In this document: positions 54,257 through 64,000 of the stretch, piece after piece
Layout of the letters: each line of letters starts with the position of its first letter
How positions within the stretch are numbered: the stretch's first letter is position 1
Assembly (NCBI RefSeq): GCF_019703515.2
Contig: NC_059385.1
Coordinates: forward strand, 26,950,001 to 27,014,000
Reading direction: 5' to 3'
DNA length: 64,000 nucleotides
DNA from: Myxocyprinus asiaticus
Lineage: Eukaryota; Chordata; Actinopteri; Cypriniformes; Catostomidae
Notes under the pieces: generated by a model
What the model was told of the DNA's origin: nothing
Databases searched by the model: none
What the model saw: the letters and a program-made list of their open reading frames with translations, nothing else
Translations under genes and position numbers: made by a program

Positions 54257-55232
54257 TAACTCCACCTACCACTGCTCAGACCAAACTCAAGACAGCCCCG
54301 ACAGATTTATTTGTGGTCAACTGCCGATCAAATGAAGGCGGGCATATTTGAATTTTTCGCGATGGGGCAGAGACATTAAACTGGTTAGACATTTAGTGGA
54401 TTAAGAGATTGGATAACCAAGTGACTATTTGCGCTCCAACAGTCTGGTGGAAACACAGAATTTTACGACAAACTGTGCCCTCTTGTGCATTTGTAGTAGC
54501 ACTGGGTGTACGACGGTATGTGTATGTGTTGTCACACTGGAGATGCGGGTTCGAATCTCACCCCTTCACATACTTTTTCCCATTTCTCTACTCTTAATAT
54601 TTATCTCTTAATAAATATATATATTAGTAAAATAACAGTGTTTTATTGCATATTTGCCTATCAGTGCAAAACTAAGTGGACATAATACTGTTAATGAAGC
54701 TTTTTTCCACTTATTTTGCTTTTTACTTAGCATGTTAGAAACAGGCTAAATCGTTTCATTCATTTTTTTGCACTTTTTTTTTTTTTGCAATAATAACAAG
54801 GTGCTGTTTTATCATGTATTCATTGCATGCCCTTGTGGACTTAAAACATTTTAAATGTATATCTTTGATTTACACCTTTATTCAGAATCAGAATCAGCTT
54901 TATAGCCAAGTATGCTTACGCATACAAGGAATTTGTCTTGGTGACAGGAGCTTCCAGTGTTCAACAATACAAAAACAATACAAAAACAGCAACAAGACAT
55001 AGATAATAATAAAAAATAGTTATACACATATGTACATACACACACACTGACACACACATACGTAGTGCAAATCTAATACAAATCTGTTATCTATTATGTA
55101 CAGCGCAAATGTTTTTTGTTTTTTGTTTTTTCACCAGAAGAATGAAATGGCAGAAGAGGTTGGATGTGTTGGATAAATATAAAAAAAGACTAAACTGTGT
55201 ATTGCACATACGTTATTGCTCAATGGGCCAAT

Positions 55233-56567
55233 TTAACTGTTCATGAGATGGATAGCCTGAGGGAAAAAACTGTTCCTGTGCCTGAAGGTTCTGGTGCTCA
55301 GAGCTCTGAAGCGTTGGCCAGAAGGCAACAGTTCATGAAGGTAGTGGGCAGGGTGAGTGGGGTCCAGAGTGAATTTTCCAGCCTTTTTCCTCACTCTGGA
55401 AGTGTATAGTTCCTGAAGGGGGGCAGGGGGCAACCAATAATCCTCTCAGCAGTCCGAACTGTCCTTTGTAGTCTTCTGATGTCTGATTTCATAGCTGAAC
55501 CAAAAAAGACAGTTATTGAAGTGCAGAGGACAGACTCAATGACTGCTGAGTAGAACTGTATCAGCAGCGCCTGTGGCAGGTTGAACTTCCTCAACTGGCG
55601 AAGGAAGTACAACCTCTGCTAGGCCTTTTTCACAATGGAGTCAATGTGTGTCTCCCACTTCAGGTCCTGTGAGATGTTAGTGCCCAGGAACCTGAATGAC
55701 TCCACTCCTGCCACAGTGCTGTTTAGAATGGTGAGGGGGGGTCAGTGTTGGGGTGTTCCTCCTAAAGTCCACAATCATCTCCACCTTTCTGAGCATGTTC
55801 AGCTCAAGCCAGCTGTTCAACTTCCCTTCTGTATGCAGACTCATCGTTATCTCGGATGAGGCCGATGACAGTGGTGTCATCTGCAACTTCAGGAACTTGA
55901 CAGAGGGATCCTTGGTGATGCAGTCATTGGTGTAGAGGGAGAATAGTGGGGAGAGCACACATCCCTGGGGGGCACCAGTGCTGATTGTACAGGTGCTGGA
56001 AGTGAATTTCCCCTGTCTCACAAGCTGCTGCCTGTCCGTCAGAAAGCTGGTAATCCACTGACAGATAGACATGGGAACAGAGAGTTGGTGTAATTTATTC
56101 TGGAGTATAGCTGGGACGATGGTGTTGTAAGCTGAACTGAAGTCCACAAAAAGGATCCTTGCATATGTCCCTGGTCTGTCCAGATGTTGCAGGATATGAT
56201 GCAATCCCATGCTGACTGCATCATCCACAGACCTGTTTGCTCGATAAGCAAATTGAAGGGGATCTAGAAAGGGTCCAGTGATGTTCTTCAGGTGGGCCAA
56301 CACCAGTCTCTCAAATTATTTCATGACCACAGACGTCAGGGCGACAGGTCTGTAGTCATTAAGTCCTATGATTTTTGGTTTCTTTAGGACAGGAATAATG
56401 ATTGAGCGTTGGAAGCAGCATGGGACTTCACACTGCTCCAGTGATCTATTGAAGATCTGTGTGAAGATGGGGGCCAGCTGGTTAGCACAGGATCGAAGAC
56501 ACGCTGGTGAGACGCCATCTGGGCCTGAAGCTTTCCTCATCTTTTGTTTCCGAAAGACGCAACTCAC
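55233..56567 (-). pseudogene. L2 LINE reverse-transcriptase segment, catalytic motif frameshifted
   Basis: Blocks: [71 protein letters not shown] and [20 protein letters not shown]. Where FADD is expected the frame shifts (KFLKLQMTPLS), so the active site is not encoded in frame. Later blocks (MYFLRQLRKFNLPQALL, LLPSGQRFRALSTRTFRH) are in other frames. Confidence 0.92.
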
Positions 56568-57496
56568 ATCATCTTCACAGATCTTAAGTGCAGGTTGAGT
56601 AGCAGGAGGGGGGAAGAGGGGGTTGCAGGAGGTGTTAGTGTTTGTGTGAAGTGAAGGTCAGAGTGGGTGTGGGGTGCGAGGTTGGGCCTTTCAAATCTAC
56701 AGTAGAACACATTCAGGTCGTGAGCCAGTTGTTGGTCCACCACATGGCTGGGTGTAGGAGTCCTGTAATTCGTAAGTTGTTTCATGCCACTCCACACTGA
56801 TGCAGAGTCGTTAGCTGAAAACTTGTTTTTCAGCTTCTCAGAGTATCTTCTTTTAGCCACTTTGATATCTTTGTTCAGTGTGTTCCTGGCCTGATTGTAC
56901 AAGACTTTATCCCCACCCCTGTAAGCATCCTCTTTGGCCTGACGAAGCTGCATGAGCTCTGCTGTAAACCACGGTTTGTCGTTGTTAAATGTTAAATAAG
57001 TCCTAGTAGGAATGCACATATCCTCACAGAAACTGATATATGATGTAACAGTATCTGTGAGCTTGTCCAGGTCTGTGGCTGCAGCCTCAAAAACACTCCA
57101 ATTCGTGCAATCGAAGCAGGCTTGTAGTTCCCGCTCTGCTTCATTGGTCCATCTCTTTACAGTCCTTACTACTGGCTTGGTTGATTTTAATTTCTGCCTG
57201 TAGGTTGGAAGAAGATGAACCAGACAGTGATCAGAGAGTCCCAAAGCTGCTCTAGGGACAGAGCGATATGCATCCATTATTGTTGTGTAACAATGATCCA
57301 GTATGTTTCTGTCTCTGGTGGGGCATGTGATGTGCTGTTTGTATTTGGGCAGTTCACGTGTGAGATTTGCTTTGTTAAAATCCCCAAGAATAATAATAAC
57401 TGAGTCCGGGTATTGTTGTTCCGTGTCTGTGATTTGATCAGTCAGCTGTTGCAGCGCTGTGTTCACACACGCGTTTGGTGCGATATACACACTCAC
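56564..57496 (-). pseudogene. L2 LINE endonuclease segment
   Basis: 310 open codons: MSVYIAPNACVNTALQQL, IIILGDFNKANLTRELPKY, RDRNILDHCYTTI and [19 protein letters not shown] (SDH motif). The upstream part (57651-57887; LPSIHLANLRSLPNKTDEL) is out of frame, and sequence between them is missing. Confidence 0.9.
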
Positions 57497-58381
57497 GAGA
57501 ATAAACGAGGAAAAAATTCTGCGGCGAGTAGAAAGGCTTACAGTTTAAAAAAAAAAAAATTAGGACAGCACATCCTCTTTAACGTTATTACATCTGTACA
57601 CCAACGTTCACTGATGTAAAAGCATGTTCCACCGCCTCTCGTTTTCCCCGTTAAATCCGCGATGCGATCCGCTCTGAATAGCTGAAAGCCCAGCAGATGT
57701 AATGCGCTGTCCGGAATGGCTTCACTCTCCGGGTGAGGAGATGTAGTTCGTCCGTTTTGTTAGGAAGAGAGCGGAGATTTGCAAGATGAATGCTCGGCAG
57801 GGCCGTTCGAAAGCCGTGCCGACGGAGTTTGACCAACGCACCGGCTCCTCTCCCTCGCCTGCGTCTCCTAGCACGTTTAAACAACACAGCCTTGCCTCTG
57901 ACTTAAATGTCCAGCAAAACGTATGAATATTCAAAAAATGGGAAAAGACTGTCTGGTATAAGCTGTCGAATGTTCAGCAGTTCGTCCCTGGTAAAACTGA
58001 CTGGAAAAAGATTACTAAACACAGGACAAACAAACAAAAACAACAAAACAATAGGAGCGCGCCACACCGAGGCGCCATCATGATGTATCAGTTTTTTTGC
58101 ATAGATTGAATCAGATAACCTTTTGTCAGAACCTCTAGTACATTACATGTTACTTTGTTTAGTACCCTTATGTCCAGGTTTTGTAAATCACACAAGCATT
58201 TTTTTTTCTTCAGAATTGTGAGAATCTTTATTCTAAGCAAAAAAAGAAATTGTGATTCTCAATTTATCCAGAAGCATGCAGCTCTACTTTTACACCACAT
58301 GACACTTTAAAGTCATGAAATCTTTTTTTGTATATAGTGCTATAAATGTTTTGTTTTTTAAATAATAAAATAAATTTTAAA

Positions 58382-58806
58382 AAAATTAATTTCTCCCCAA
58401 TTTGGCATGCCCAATGCGCTCTAAGTCCTCGTGGTGGCGTAGTGACTCGCCTCAATCTGGGTGGTGGAGGATGAATCTCAGTTGCCTCCACGTCTGAGAC
58501 CGTCAATCCGCGTATCTTATCATGTGGCTTGTTGAGTGTGTTACCGCGGAGACCTAGCGCATGTGGAGGCTCACGCTATTCACCGCGGCATCCACGCACA
58601 ACTCACCACATGCCCCACCGAGAGCGAGAACCACATTATAGCGACCACGAGGTGGTTAACCCAACGTGACTCTACCCACCCTAGCAACTGGGCCAATTTG
58701 TTGCTTAGGAAGCCTGACTGGAGTCACTCAGCACGCCCTGGAATCAAACTTGCGACTCCAGGTGTGGTAGTCAGTGTCTTTACTTGCTGAGCTACCCAGG
58801 CCCCCC
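58382..58806 (-). mobile_element. tRNA-derived SINE, copy 6
   Basis: Minus-strand copy of the same family. It runs from the CTCCCCAATTTGGCATGCCC tail end to the CTGAGCTACCCAGGCCCCCC head end. A unit of about 10 bp is missing near the tail compared with the other copies. No clear target-site duplication. Confidence 0.9.
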
Positions 58807-59049
58807 ACTTGAGCTACATTTTTTAAATATTTCTAATTTGTAACACCTCGGATAAACTTACAACCATCAAAAAATTAAGCTGTAAAATTCATATGAACCT
58901 AAAATCACTCTTTTTCAAATGTTATGAATGAATCATTTTCTCCAGTCTTAGTTTGATAACTGAAACCAAAACAAACATTTTCATCTAGTTTCACCAAGTT
59001 TTACTTTTTTGCATCCTTTATTAGAAATATCACTATTTTGTTTCATTTC

Positions 59050-59125
59050 TATAATTTTACCCACAGTTTGCATGCATACACCCACGGATAGTGTAAACAC
59101 CCACGCCCACTTGCGCTGGCACGAA
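59050..59125 (+). repeat. Fragment of the Harbinger-like family of 27.5 and 40.8 kb
   Basis: CCACAGTTTGCATGCATACA, CCCACGGATAGTGTAAACAC and CTTGCGCTGGCACGAAAAT match 44228-44305. Confidence 0.75.
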
Positions 59126-59854
59126 AATGTTTCCTTAATTTTTGCTTGTATTGTATGATTAAACTCAACCAGAGTAAATCTTACAAAACCTGTAAATAAC
59201 ATGTCCGAATCACATTTCATCCCAAAATCAAAACCAATCAAAGTACACGAAAGCCTGTTTAAAGGGGTTTCGCATTATGACATTTTAAGGACAATTAACC
59301 GCATCCTCCACCCCCAACTTTCATTACTGCAATGTCAAAATCGCACTCTCACTGCTGCAATTACACAATGATGCATTAATTGCATTTTTACATTTTAAGT
59401 ATACTGAATATGTGTTTTAACATGTTAGTCATTTGAAAATAAATATTTTCCATTAGTAAAGAACAGGGCTGCTTGTGAGCAGTTTTTATGACAAGTTTCT
59501 TCACATGACAGGAGTGTTGTTGTAAGTTACAGTGGATGAGACTATCACTGGTGTCTCTGGTTCTGGGAGTTTGCTCTTTTGTTATTCAAATGACGTTAAA
59601 TGACGCAAAGAGTAGAGCCACGCGACCAGTCGCATCAGGACGCTGTAAACTAAACCGAGTCATACCGCCGTGATTTCGCGCTCCACAGTACTCTTTATTC
59701 GTCATTTTTTGCTTTTGATGTCATTTTTGCTTAAACCTAATATGTGTTAATGTATTAACTTAAACGTTTTACTATAATGCGCCGTACTGTTTGACACTGT
59801 ACATTGCATTGTCTTTAACACTGGGTGCAATTCACTTCCTTAGTGAATTATCGA

Positions 59855-60238
59855 CCGCGGTAAAGATAGTTTGCGGTTTGAAACCCAGATTGCGTGTTTA
59901 CTGGAAATCGACGTTAAAAGTGAGGAGCGCTTCATTTTCACATTCCCGACTCATGGACTTAAACGGAGTTTACAGGAAAACAAACTGCTGTGAAAAATTC
60001 ACAAATCAGACTGGTCAAGATGAGAGTGGTTTCAGTCGTCTAGGTGTTCAACTTTTGAAGCTATTTGGATTAGAAAATGAAGAGTCGTAAAATTTAAATG
60101 ACCGATTGCGGCGCGGAGGATGTCATCCATATTCACAAATCATGAAGAATCACATGCGACATTATTTACATGTCTACGACAGCGCATTTATAGCCAACTG
60201 AAGTCTGAATTTCAAACCGCAAACTATCTTTACAGCGG
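59855..60238. repeat. 29-bp inverted repeat with 326-bp spacer
   Basis: CCGCGGTAAAGATAGTTTGC and the following GGTTTGAAA at 59855-59883 recur in reverse complement at 60210-60238 with one mismatch. The spacer has little further symmetry and a higher CpG content than its surroundings. Possibly a MITE, but no target duplication is visible. Confidence 0.75.
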
Positions 60239-61545
60239 TGAAATACTGTCTGGCCGATCAGCTGCAATGAGTAATACATGCATGAAAGTAGAAGGCTTAT
60301 AACCGTCCACATAAATGATTACTTAAAATGAACATATTAATGACATATGAGACAATTTGAATATAAAATTTACTTCACAAGTCTTAAAAATACGAGTGCT
60401 GTGCCAGCTCACCACATTATAGTTCAATTCAAATGTTGTTGCATATTGCTTGTGTTTTTTCAAACAAATACTGTCGCATTGGTAACAACTTGATAACAAA
60501 CTTTCAATCCATTTTACCCTAGTGAATATCTAGTATCTATCTATAAAACTCTAGACAGCGAAAGGTGTATTCAAAAGTAAAGTTTAAAGACTTGGCAAGA
60601 ACGAATGTTCCATTAAATCCATATTCACAGCTAGAAAAACTTTACAAAGGCAGCAATGACGTATTAATATCCATAATTTTATACGAAAACCGCCAATCCA
60701 TCCTACAATATTTTTCCTTAAATTTTACCACATGATTTCATTTACGTACATGCGTTATATATCATTAGCTTCACTAAATCTGAATTTGAGCCATGCACAG
60801 GCTAACGTCAACTGCTAGCATGACAACATGACACGAGACATTATCAACACTGACAACTACTGGTGTTAAAAACGATTATTTCTAGATATTTTGTCTTAAG
60901 TAGTGTTGTTTATAAATATTCAACTTACTTAAATAACGTGGACGTCAAACGAGGAGATGGTGTGTTTGAAATAAATATTTCCCTACATCCGGGCGGAACC
61001 ATTAAACGCGGGAAAGGTTTATTAAAGGCATTTGACGATGTGGCACAATAATATTTTCTCGAGCTCGCTGGTCATGTTTGTAAAGTATATGCAGGTGTAA
61101 ACAGTCAGAGTGTCATAATTATACTACTCAAAAATATAATATTTGTCACATGAATAGTTTTGTCTTTTAAGGACATAAGGTGTCTTGTAGATCTTCTTCT
61201 TTGTTTTATCGCGGTTGGCAAACCAGCTAATGGTGCATATCTGCCACCTACTGGGTTGTAGTGTGAAACGAAGATTAAAGGGAAACCACAACAGCTAAAT
61301 CCTACTAAACAAGCCTGTTTCCCTTAAATATCTTAAAAGAGCATTGTACACCCTTGGCTCTTTTAGTGCATTTTGGAATATACTTTTTAATTCCTATGTT
61401 ACTTAATAGGCTACTTCTGTCAGCTGGATTCTTTCTCTCTCATAAGCAGAGCAATAAATCAGCACATATTCAACTGTCTCTGGGAGGCCACACTGAGCAC
61501 AACACTCAGATTCACTTTTCCCAGTGACAAAAAGAGAACGGTTAA

Positions 61546-62744
61546 AGGTGCTATATCTAAGATAGACAACAAGCGTTTGAAAGGGTACTGCAGTCCAAAT
61601 TCAAAATATTGGAGATTTGTCTGCTCCGTCCCAGACTCGAAACTCATGCTGGTTGCCAGAATGTTTTATAGTGATGGGAAGATCGGATAATTTTACTGAC
61701 TTGAATCTTTGAGTCTCGTTCAGCAAAATGAACAAATCTTTATTCATGTCATTTCGTTCATTTGAGCAGAATTAAATTAAAATGTTACATTTTCAATAGC
61801 CAAATCCCCCCAACACGTCTACTTACGCGAACTTGGATTATAGTCCCAATAAGGAAAAATTGATAATGCAGCTAAGGACAAATTATGAGGAACAGAAATG
61901 ATTAGTTCACCTCTGGAATCTTCTTGTCCGAGTCATTCGTTCTTTTGTCAGGTGACAGCCCTATGCGCATACCGTATACGGCTGTCACGTGACAAAAGAA
62001 CAAACGACTCGGACCAGATGACTCAAGAGGTGAACTAATCATTTCTGTTTGCTGTGTGAGCAATGCATAGCGTATACGGCTGTCACGTGACAAAAGAATG
62101 AACAACTCGGACCAAAAGAGTTGAAAGGTGAACTAATCATTTCTGTTTCCTGTACAGCGCCTATGCGGTTTTCACGTAACAAACAAACGGAGGTTGCGCA
62201 ATGCACATGCGTGGCCAACACAAAATGAACGAATCACTCTCTGAGACTACTTGTTCTTCTGAGTCACATAAAAGATTCGTTCATGAACGACCCATCACTA
62301 ATATTTTAAAGGATTTCTGGGCTGTCTCCATCTTCCAAAGGCATCTCCAGTATTTATCCTTGTTTTACTACGCCTCTGGTCATGGTGGTTTTTAGACGGA
62401 TGGCGAGGCTTTTTAAGTCGGGTGGAATCTGTTATCTCTGATCCAGTTCGTTTGCTGGCTTCCATGGCTGCAGCACGCAGTGTTGTTTGCCTGCAAACTT
62501 TTTCAAATCTGGCAACCCGGAGGTGTCAAAACACTATTGGTGCGTGGGCAGTGGGCGATATCACACAGGCCAAAACATAAACAGAAATTCCGGCCCGGAA
62601 TGGAAACTTCAAAGTAGAATATACTGGCTGTATCATTGTTATCGGAGAAGCCAGTATTTCAACTTAGCATGTTTCCTAATTACCTAATGGCATATTATGG
62701 TAATTTTATGATTTAGTACAGTAAAAATATTACATATAGCACCT
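61546..62744. mobile_element. TTAA-flanked MITE (piggyBac-type target), inside the LINE
   Basis: Ends AGGTGCTATATCTAA at 61546 and the complement of TTACATATAGCACCT ending at 62744 (14 of 15 matching). TTAA lies at both outer sides (61542-61545 and 62745-62748). The LINE frame on either side reads through if the insert and one TTAA are removed (IGHTSL-NRSLF), which confirms the duplication. Length is about 559 bp without the nested hAT. Confidence 0.88.
61669..62300. mobile_element. hAT-like MITE nested in the TTAA MITE
   Basis: Ends TAGTGATGGG and CCCATCACTA with flanking ATGTTTTA and ATATTTTA (seven of eight identical). Inside, a GAACAGAAATGATTAGTTCA-type block occurs three times: once in one orientation (61895) and twice inverted (62030, 62130), with GTATACGGCTGTCACGTGAC repeats between. 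Confidence 0.85.
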
Positions 62745-62840
62745 TTAAGGGAGGTATGCCCAATACGGAGCCTGGAAATTATAGTATCCTCCCTTCTGTT
62801 TCCATATTTATATCTCTCAACCTCTACTTTAGTTTGGATA

Positions 62841-63230
62841 TTATATAGATGTCTCCCTTTTGTCTCCTTGTCCCATATCTCGAACCACTTTAATTATTCC
62901 TTTAACTTCAGCTTTTCTTAGTGGGACATTACTATCAATCTCAGTATGACTCAGAGCCTTCTCTGCTAAAAAATCCACTTTCTCATTGCCCTCTACCCCT
63001 ACATGAGCTGGAACCCACATAAAGGAAATGCTTACTCCTAATTGGCATATTCTGTACAAATTCTGAAGTATTTCATATAAGATATCCTGCCTGGATATTG
63101 ATTTCCCACTGTTTAAACTTACTAAAGCTGAATATGAATCTGAACATACCACTATGTCCATAGGATGAATATCTTCCACCTATTGAAGTGCCATTAGAAT
63201 TGCAATCATTTCTGCTATAAATATCCTAAT
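62841..63230 (-). pseudogene. LINE RNase H domain
   Basis: Reads IFIAEMIAILMALQ (Glu in AEM), a TAG stop, then VEDIHPMDIVVCSDSYSALV (Asp in CSDS), then SISFMWVPAHVGVEGNEKVD and LAEKAL. The E, D and final H/N-E-D signature residues of RNase H are visible. The in-frame TAG near 63180 shows it is not expressed intact. Confidence 0.88.
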
Positions 63231-63297
63231 AGCTTTATCTTTTCCAATCACAACATGGACACATTTTTTTATTTTTTATTTTTTTGCATTTAAATTT

Positions 63298-63445
63298 TTA
63301 ACAATACAACAATGCCGGCGGAGACATTTGTATCCTTGAATTATTATAATATAACATAAATGGGCCCCATTGCCGTGAGCTGGGCCCCATTGGAGTTGTA
63401 GGCCCCTGGGCTTCAGCCCATATAAGCCCGTGCGTTAAGGCGCCA
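63298..63445. mobile_element. Terminal fragment of an unclassified DNA transposon
   Basis: Ends GTTAAGGCGCCACTG, preceded by GGGCTTCAGCCCATATAAGC and two GGGCCCCATT repeats. CAGTGGCGCC-type ends are known among fish DNA transposons. The other end was not found. Confidence 0.45.
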
Positions 63446-63845
63446 CTGTATATATATATATATAATAAAGAGTGGCTTGTGTGTTGCGCGTCTTTGTTAA
63501 GATGATGTTCCACAAGTGTTCAGAGCAGCGCCATTCTTCCCAGAGGTCCAAGTGGAGCTCATAAAGACATAGCACACCCCTGACTCTGCGCACACACAAG
63601 TCAGAAGGGCTGCCGCTTTTACCACAATAGATCATGCCCGAACAGAAGGGCTATCTGAAGCTCCCCATGGTGGAAGAGGCAGTTGCAGCCCACCTCTGTC
63701 CGCCCTGCCTTTCCTTCTAAATCATGCCGAATGACATCTGCATTGGCAGGGAAGGCATGTACAGCGGTGGGCATATATTATGGTGGTGCTTCAAGTGTAT
63801 TAGGCCAGGCTCCTCAAATGGTTGGATGAGCACGTTCCTGATACC

Positions 63846-64000
63846 AGAATGGAAACTTCAAAGTAGAATATACTGGCTGTATCATTGTTATCGGAGAAGC
63901 CAGTATTTCAACTTAGCATGTTTCCTAATTACCTAATGGCATATTATGGTAATTTTATGATTTAGTACAGTAAAAATATTACATATAGCACCTTTAAGGG
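63846..64000. repeat. Second copy of the TTAA MITE right end, cut by the window edge
   Basis: From GAATGGAAACTTCAAAGTAG to GCACCTTTAAGGG it repeats 62598-62751 without visible differences, 1249 bp downstream in the same orientation. Confidence 0.9.

Larger units (their letters stand above)
53171..54610 (+). mobile_element. Second copy of the SINE-like repeat, interrupted by a Harbinger derivative
   Basis: The left part (53171-53229) begins GAGTGTCTATTTACAC like the copy at 25468. The right part (54260-54610) carries GACTATTTGCGCTCCAACAG, an A-box-like ACTGGGTGTACGACGG and the B box GGGTTCGAATCTC, and ends AT-rich. The Harbinger element at 53233-54256 sits between them. Confidence 0.6.
54882..58085 (-). 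mobile_element. Decayed L2-clade LINE
   Basis: The 3' end has CAGAATCAGAATCAGCTTTA and the 5' end ATGATGGCGCCTCGGTGTGG at about 58085. The coding order is endonuclease (56564-57496), then RT (55233-56567). It is related to but distinct from the younger L2 at 44.9-48.6 kb. No convincing target duplication was seen. Confidence 0.9.
58810..61190. other. No gene recognised; CpG-richer island-like stretch
   Basis: Around 59580-60130 and 60940-61060 CpG is more frequent (CCGCGG, GCGGCGCGG, CCGGGCGGAACC, TTTCCCGC on the minus strand), as near promoters, but no exon or splice pattern was identified. Confidence 0.4.
61198..63270 (-). mobile_element. 5'-truncated I/Nimb-type LINE (RNase H and C-terminal cysteine region)
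   Basis: On the minus strand an RNase H domain (about 63230-62841) leads into RLRIGHTSLNRSLFVTGKSE (split by a MITE), then CCAQCGLPETVEYVLIYC and a 3' UTR ending in AAACAAAGAAGAAGA. RNase H after RT and this cysteine pattern are features of the I/Nimb group. The RT part is absent (5' truncation near 63270). Confidence 0.85.

Noticed and set aside
59791..60090. 99-codon plus frame in the CpG-richer stretch
   Set aside because: No recognisable domain, no splice partners, and the inverted-repeat arm falls inside it.

Overview
This is teleost fish nuclear DNA, most likely from a cypriniform (carp-like) fish. It is AT-rich, with intron-split coding sequence, (CA)n microsatellites, Tc1/Sleeping Beauty-type transposons, L2 and RTE-like LINEs, a 5S-rRNA-derived SINE3 and six copies of one tRNA-derived SINE. 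The species call is an inference from the repeat mix; no species-specific gene is present.

Only one host gene could be recognised: EXD3, the vertebrate homologue of C. elegans mut-7. It lies on the minus strand. Sixteen coding exons between 37.0 and 22.9 kb join in a consistent reading phase and encode about 723 residues. They cover the N-terminal helical region, a DEDDy 3'-5' exonuclease domain with its acidic residues in place, and most of the Mut7-C (PIN-like RNase) domain. The start-codon exon (above 37.0 kb) and the last exon(s) (below 22.9 kb) were not found.

Almost everything else is transposable-element (TE) sequence, much of it nested. Layout: 0.5-3.1 kb, two tRNA-SINEs and an unclassified repeat; 5.0-5.8 kb, an L1/Tx1-type LINE 3' end; 6.6-7.2 kb, SINE3; 7.7-9.1 kb, an internally deleted Sleeping Beauty-type Tc1; 10.3-10.7 kb, a SINE; 12.1-13.3 kb, a near full-length Tc1; 16.6-18.1 kb, a hAT-like element; 18.3-20.6 kb, a roughly 478-bp tandem repeat invaded by a hAT MITE and a SINE; 22.9-37.0 kb, EXD3 with intronic TEs; 37.9-38.6 kb, a foldback MITE; 40.8-44.4 kb, a Harbinger-like element split by an RTE-like LINE; 44.8-50.0 kb, a hAT element split by an almost intact L2-type LINE; 51.4-52.9 kb, a Tc1 remnant split by a SINE; 53.2-54.3 kb, a Harbinger derivative carrying only a Myb/SANT-like ORF; 54.9-58.1 kb, a decayed L2; 61.2-63.3 kb, an I/Nimb-type LINE 3' end split by a TTAA-flanked MITE that is itself split by a hAT MITE.

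I found no CRISPR array, operon, true tRNA or rRNA gene, or new multi-gene system. The most informative material is the layered insertion record, where target-site duplications and broken reading frames give the order of events, plus a few unexplained repeats (a repeat pair at 0.5/21.9 kb, an inverted repeat at 59.9-60.2 kb and the 18.3-kb tandem array).
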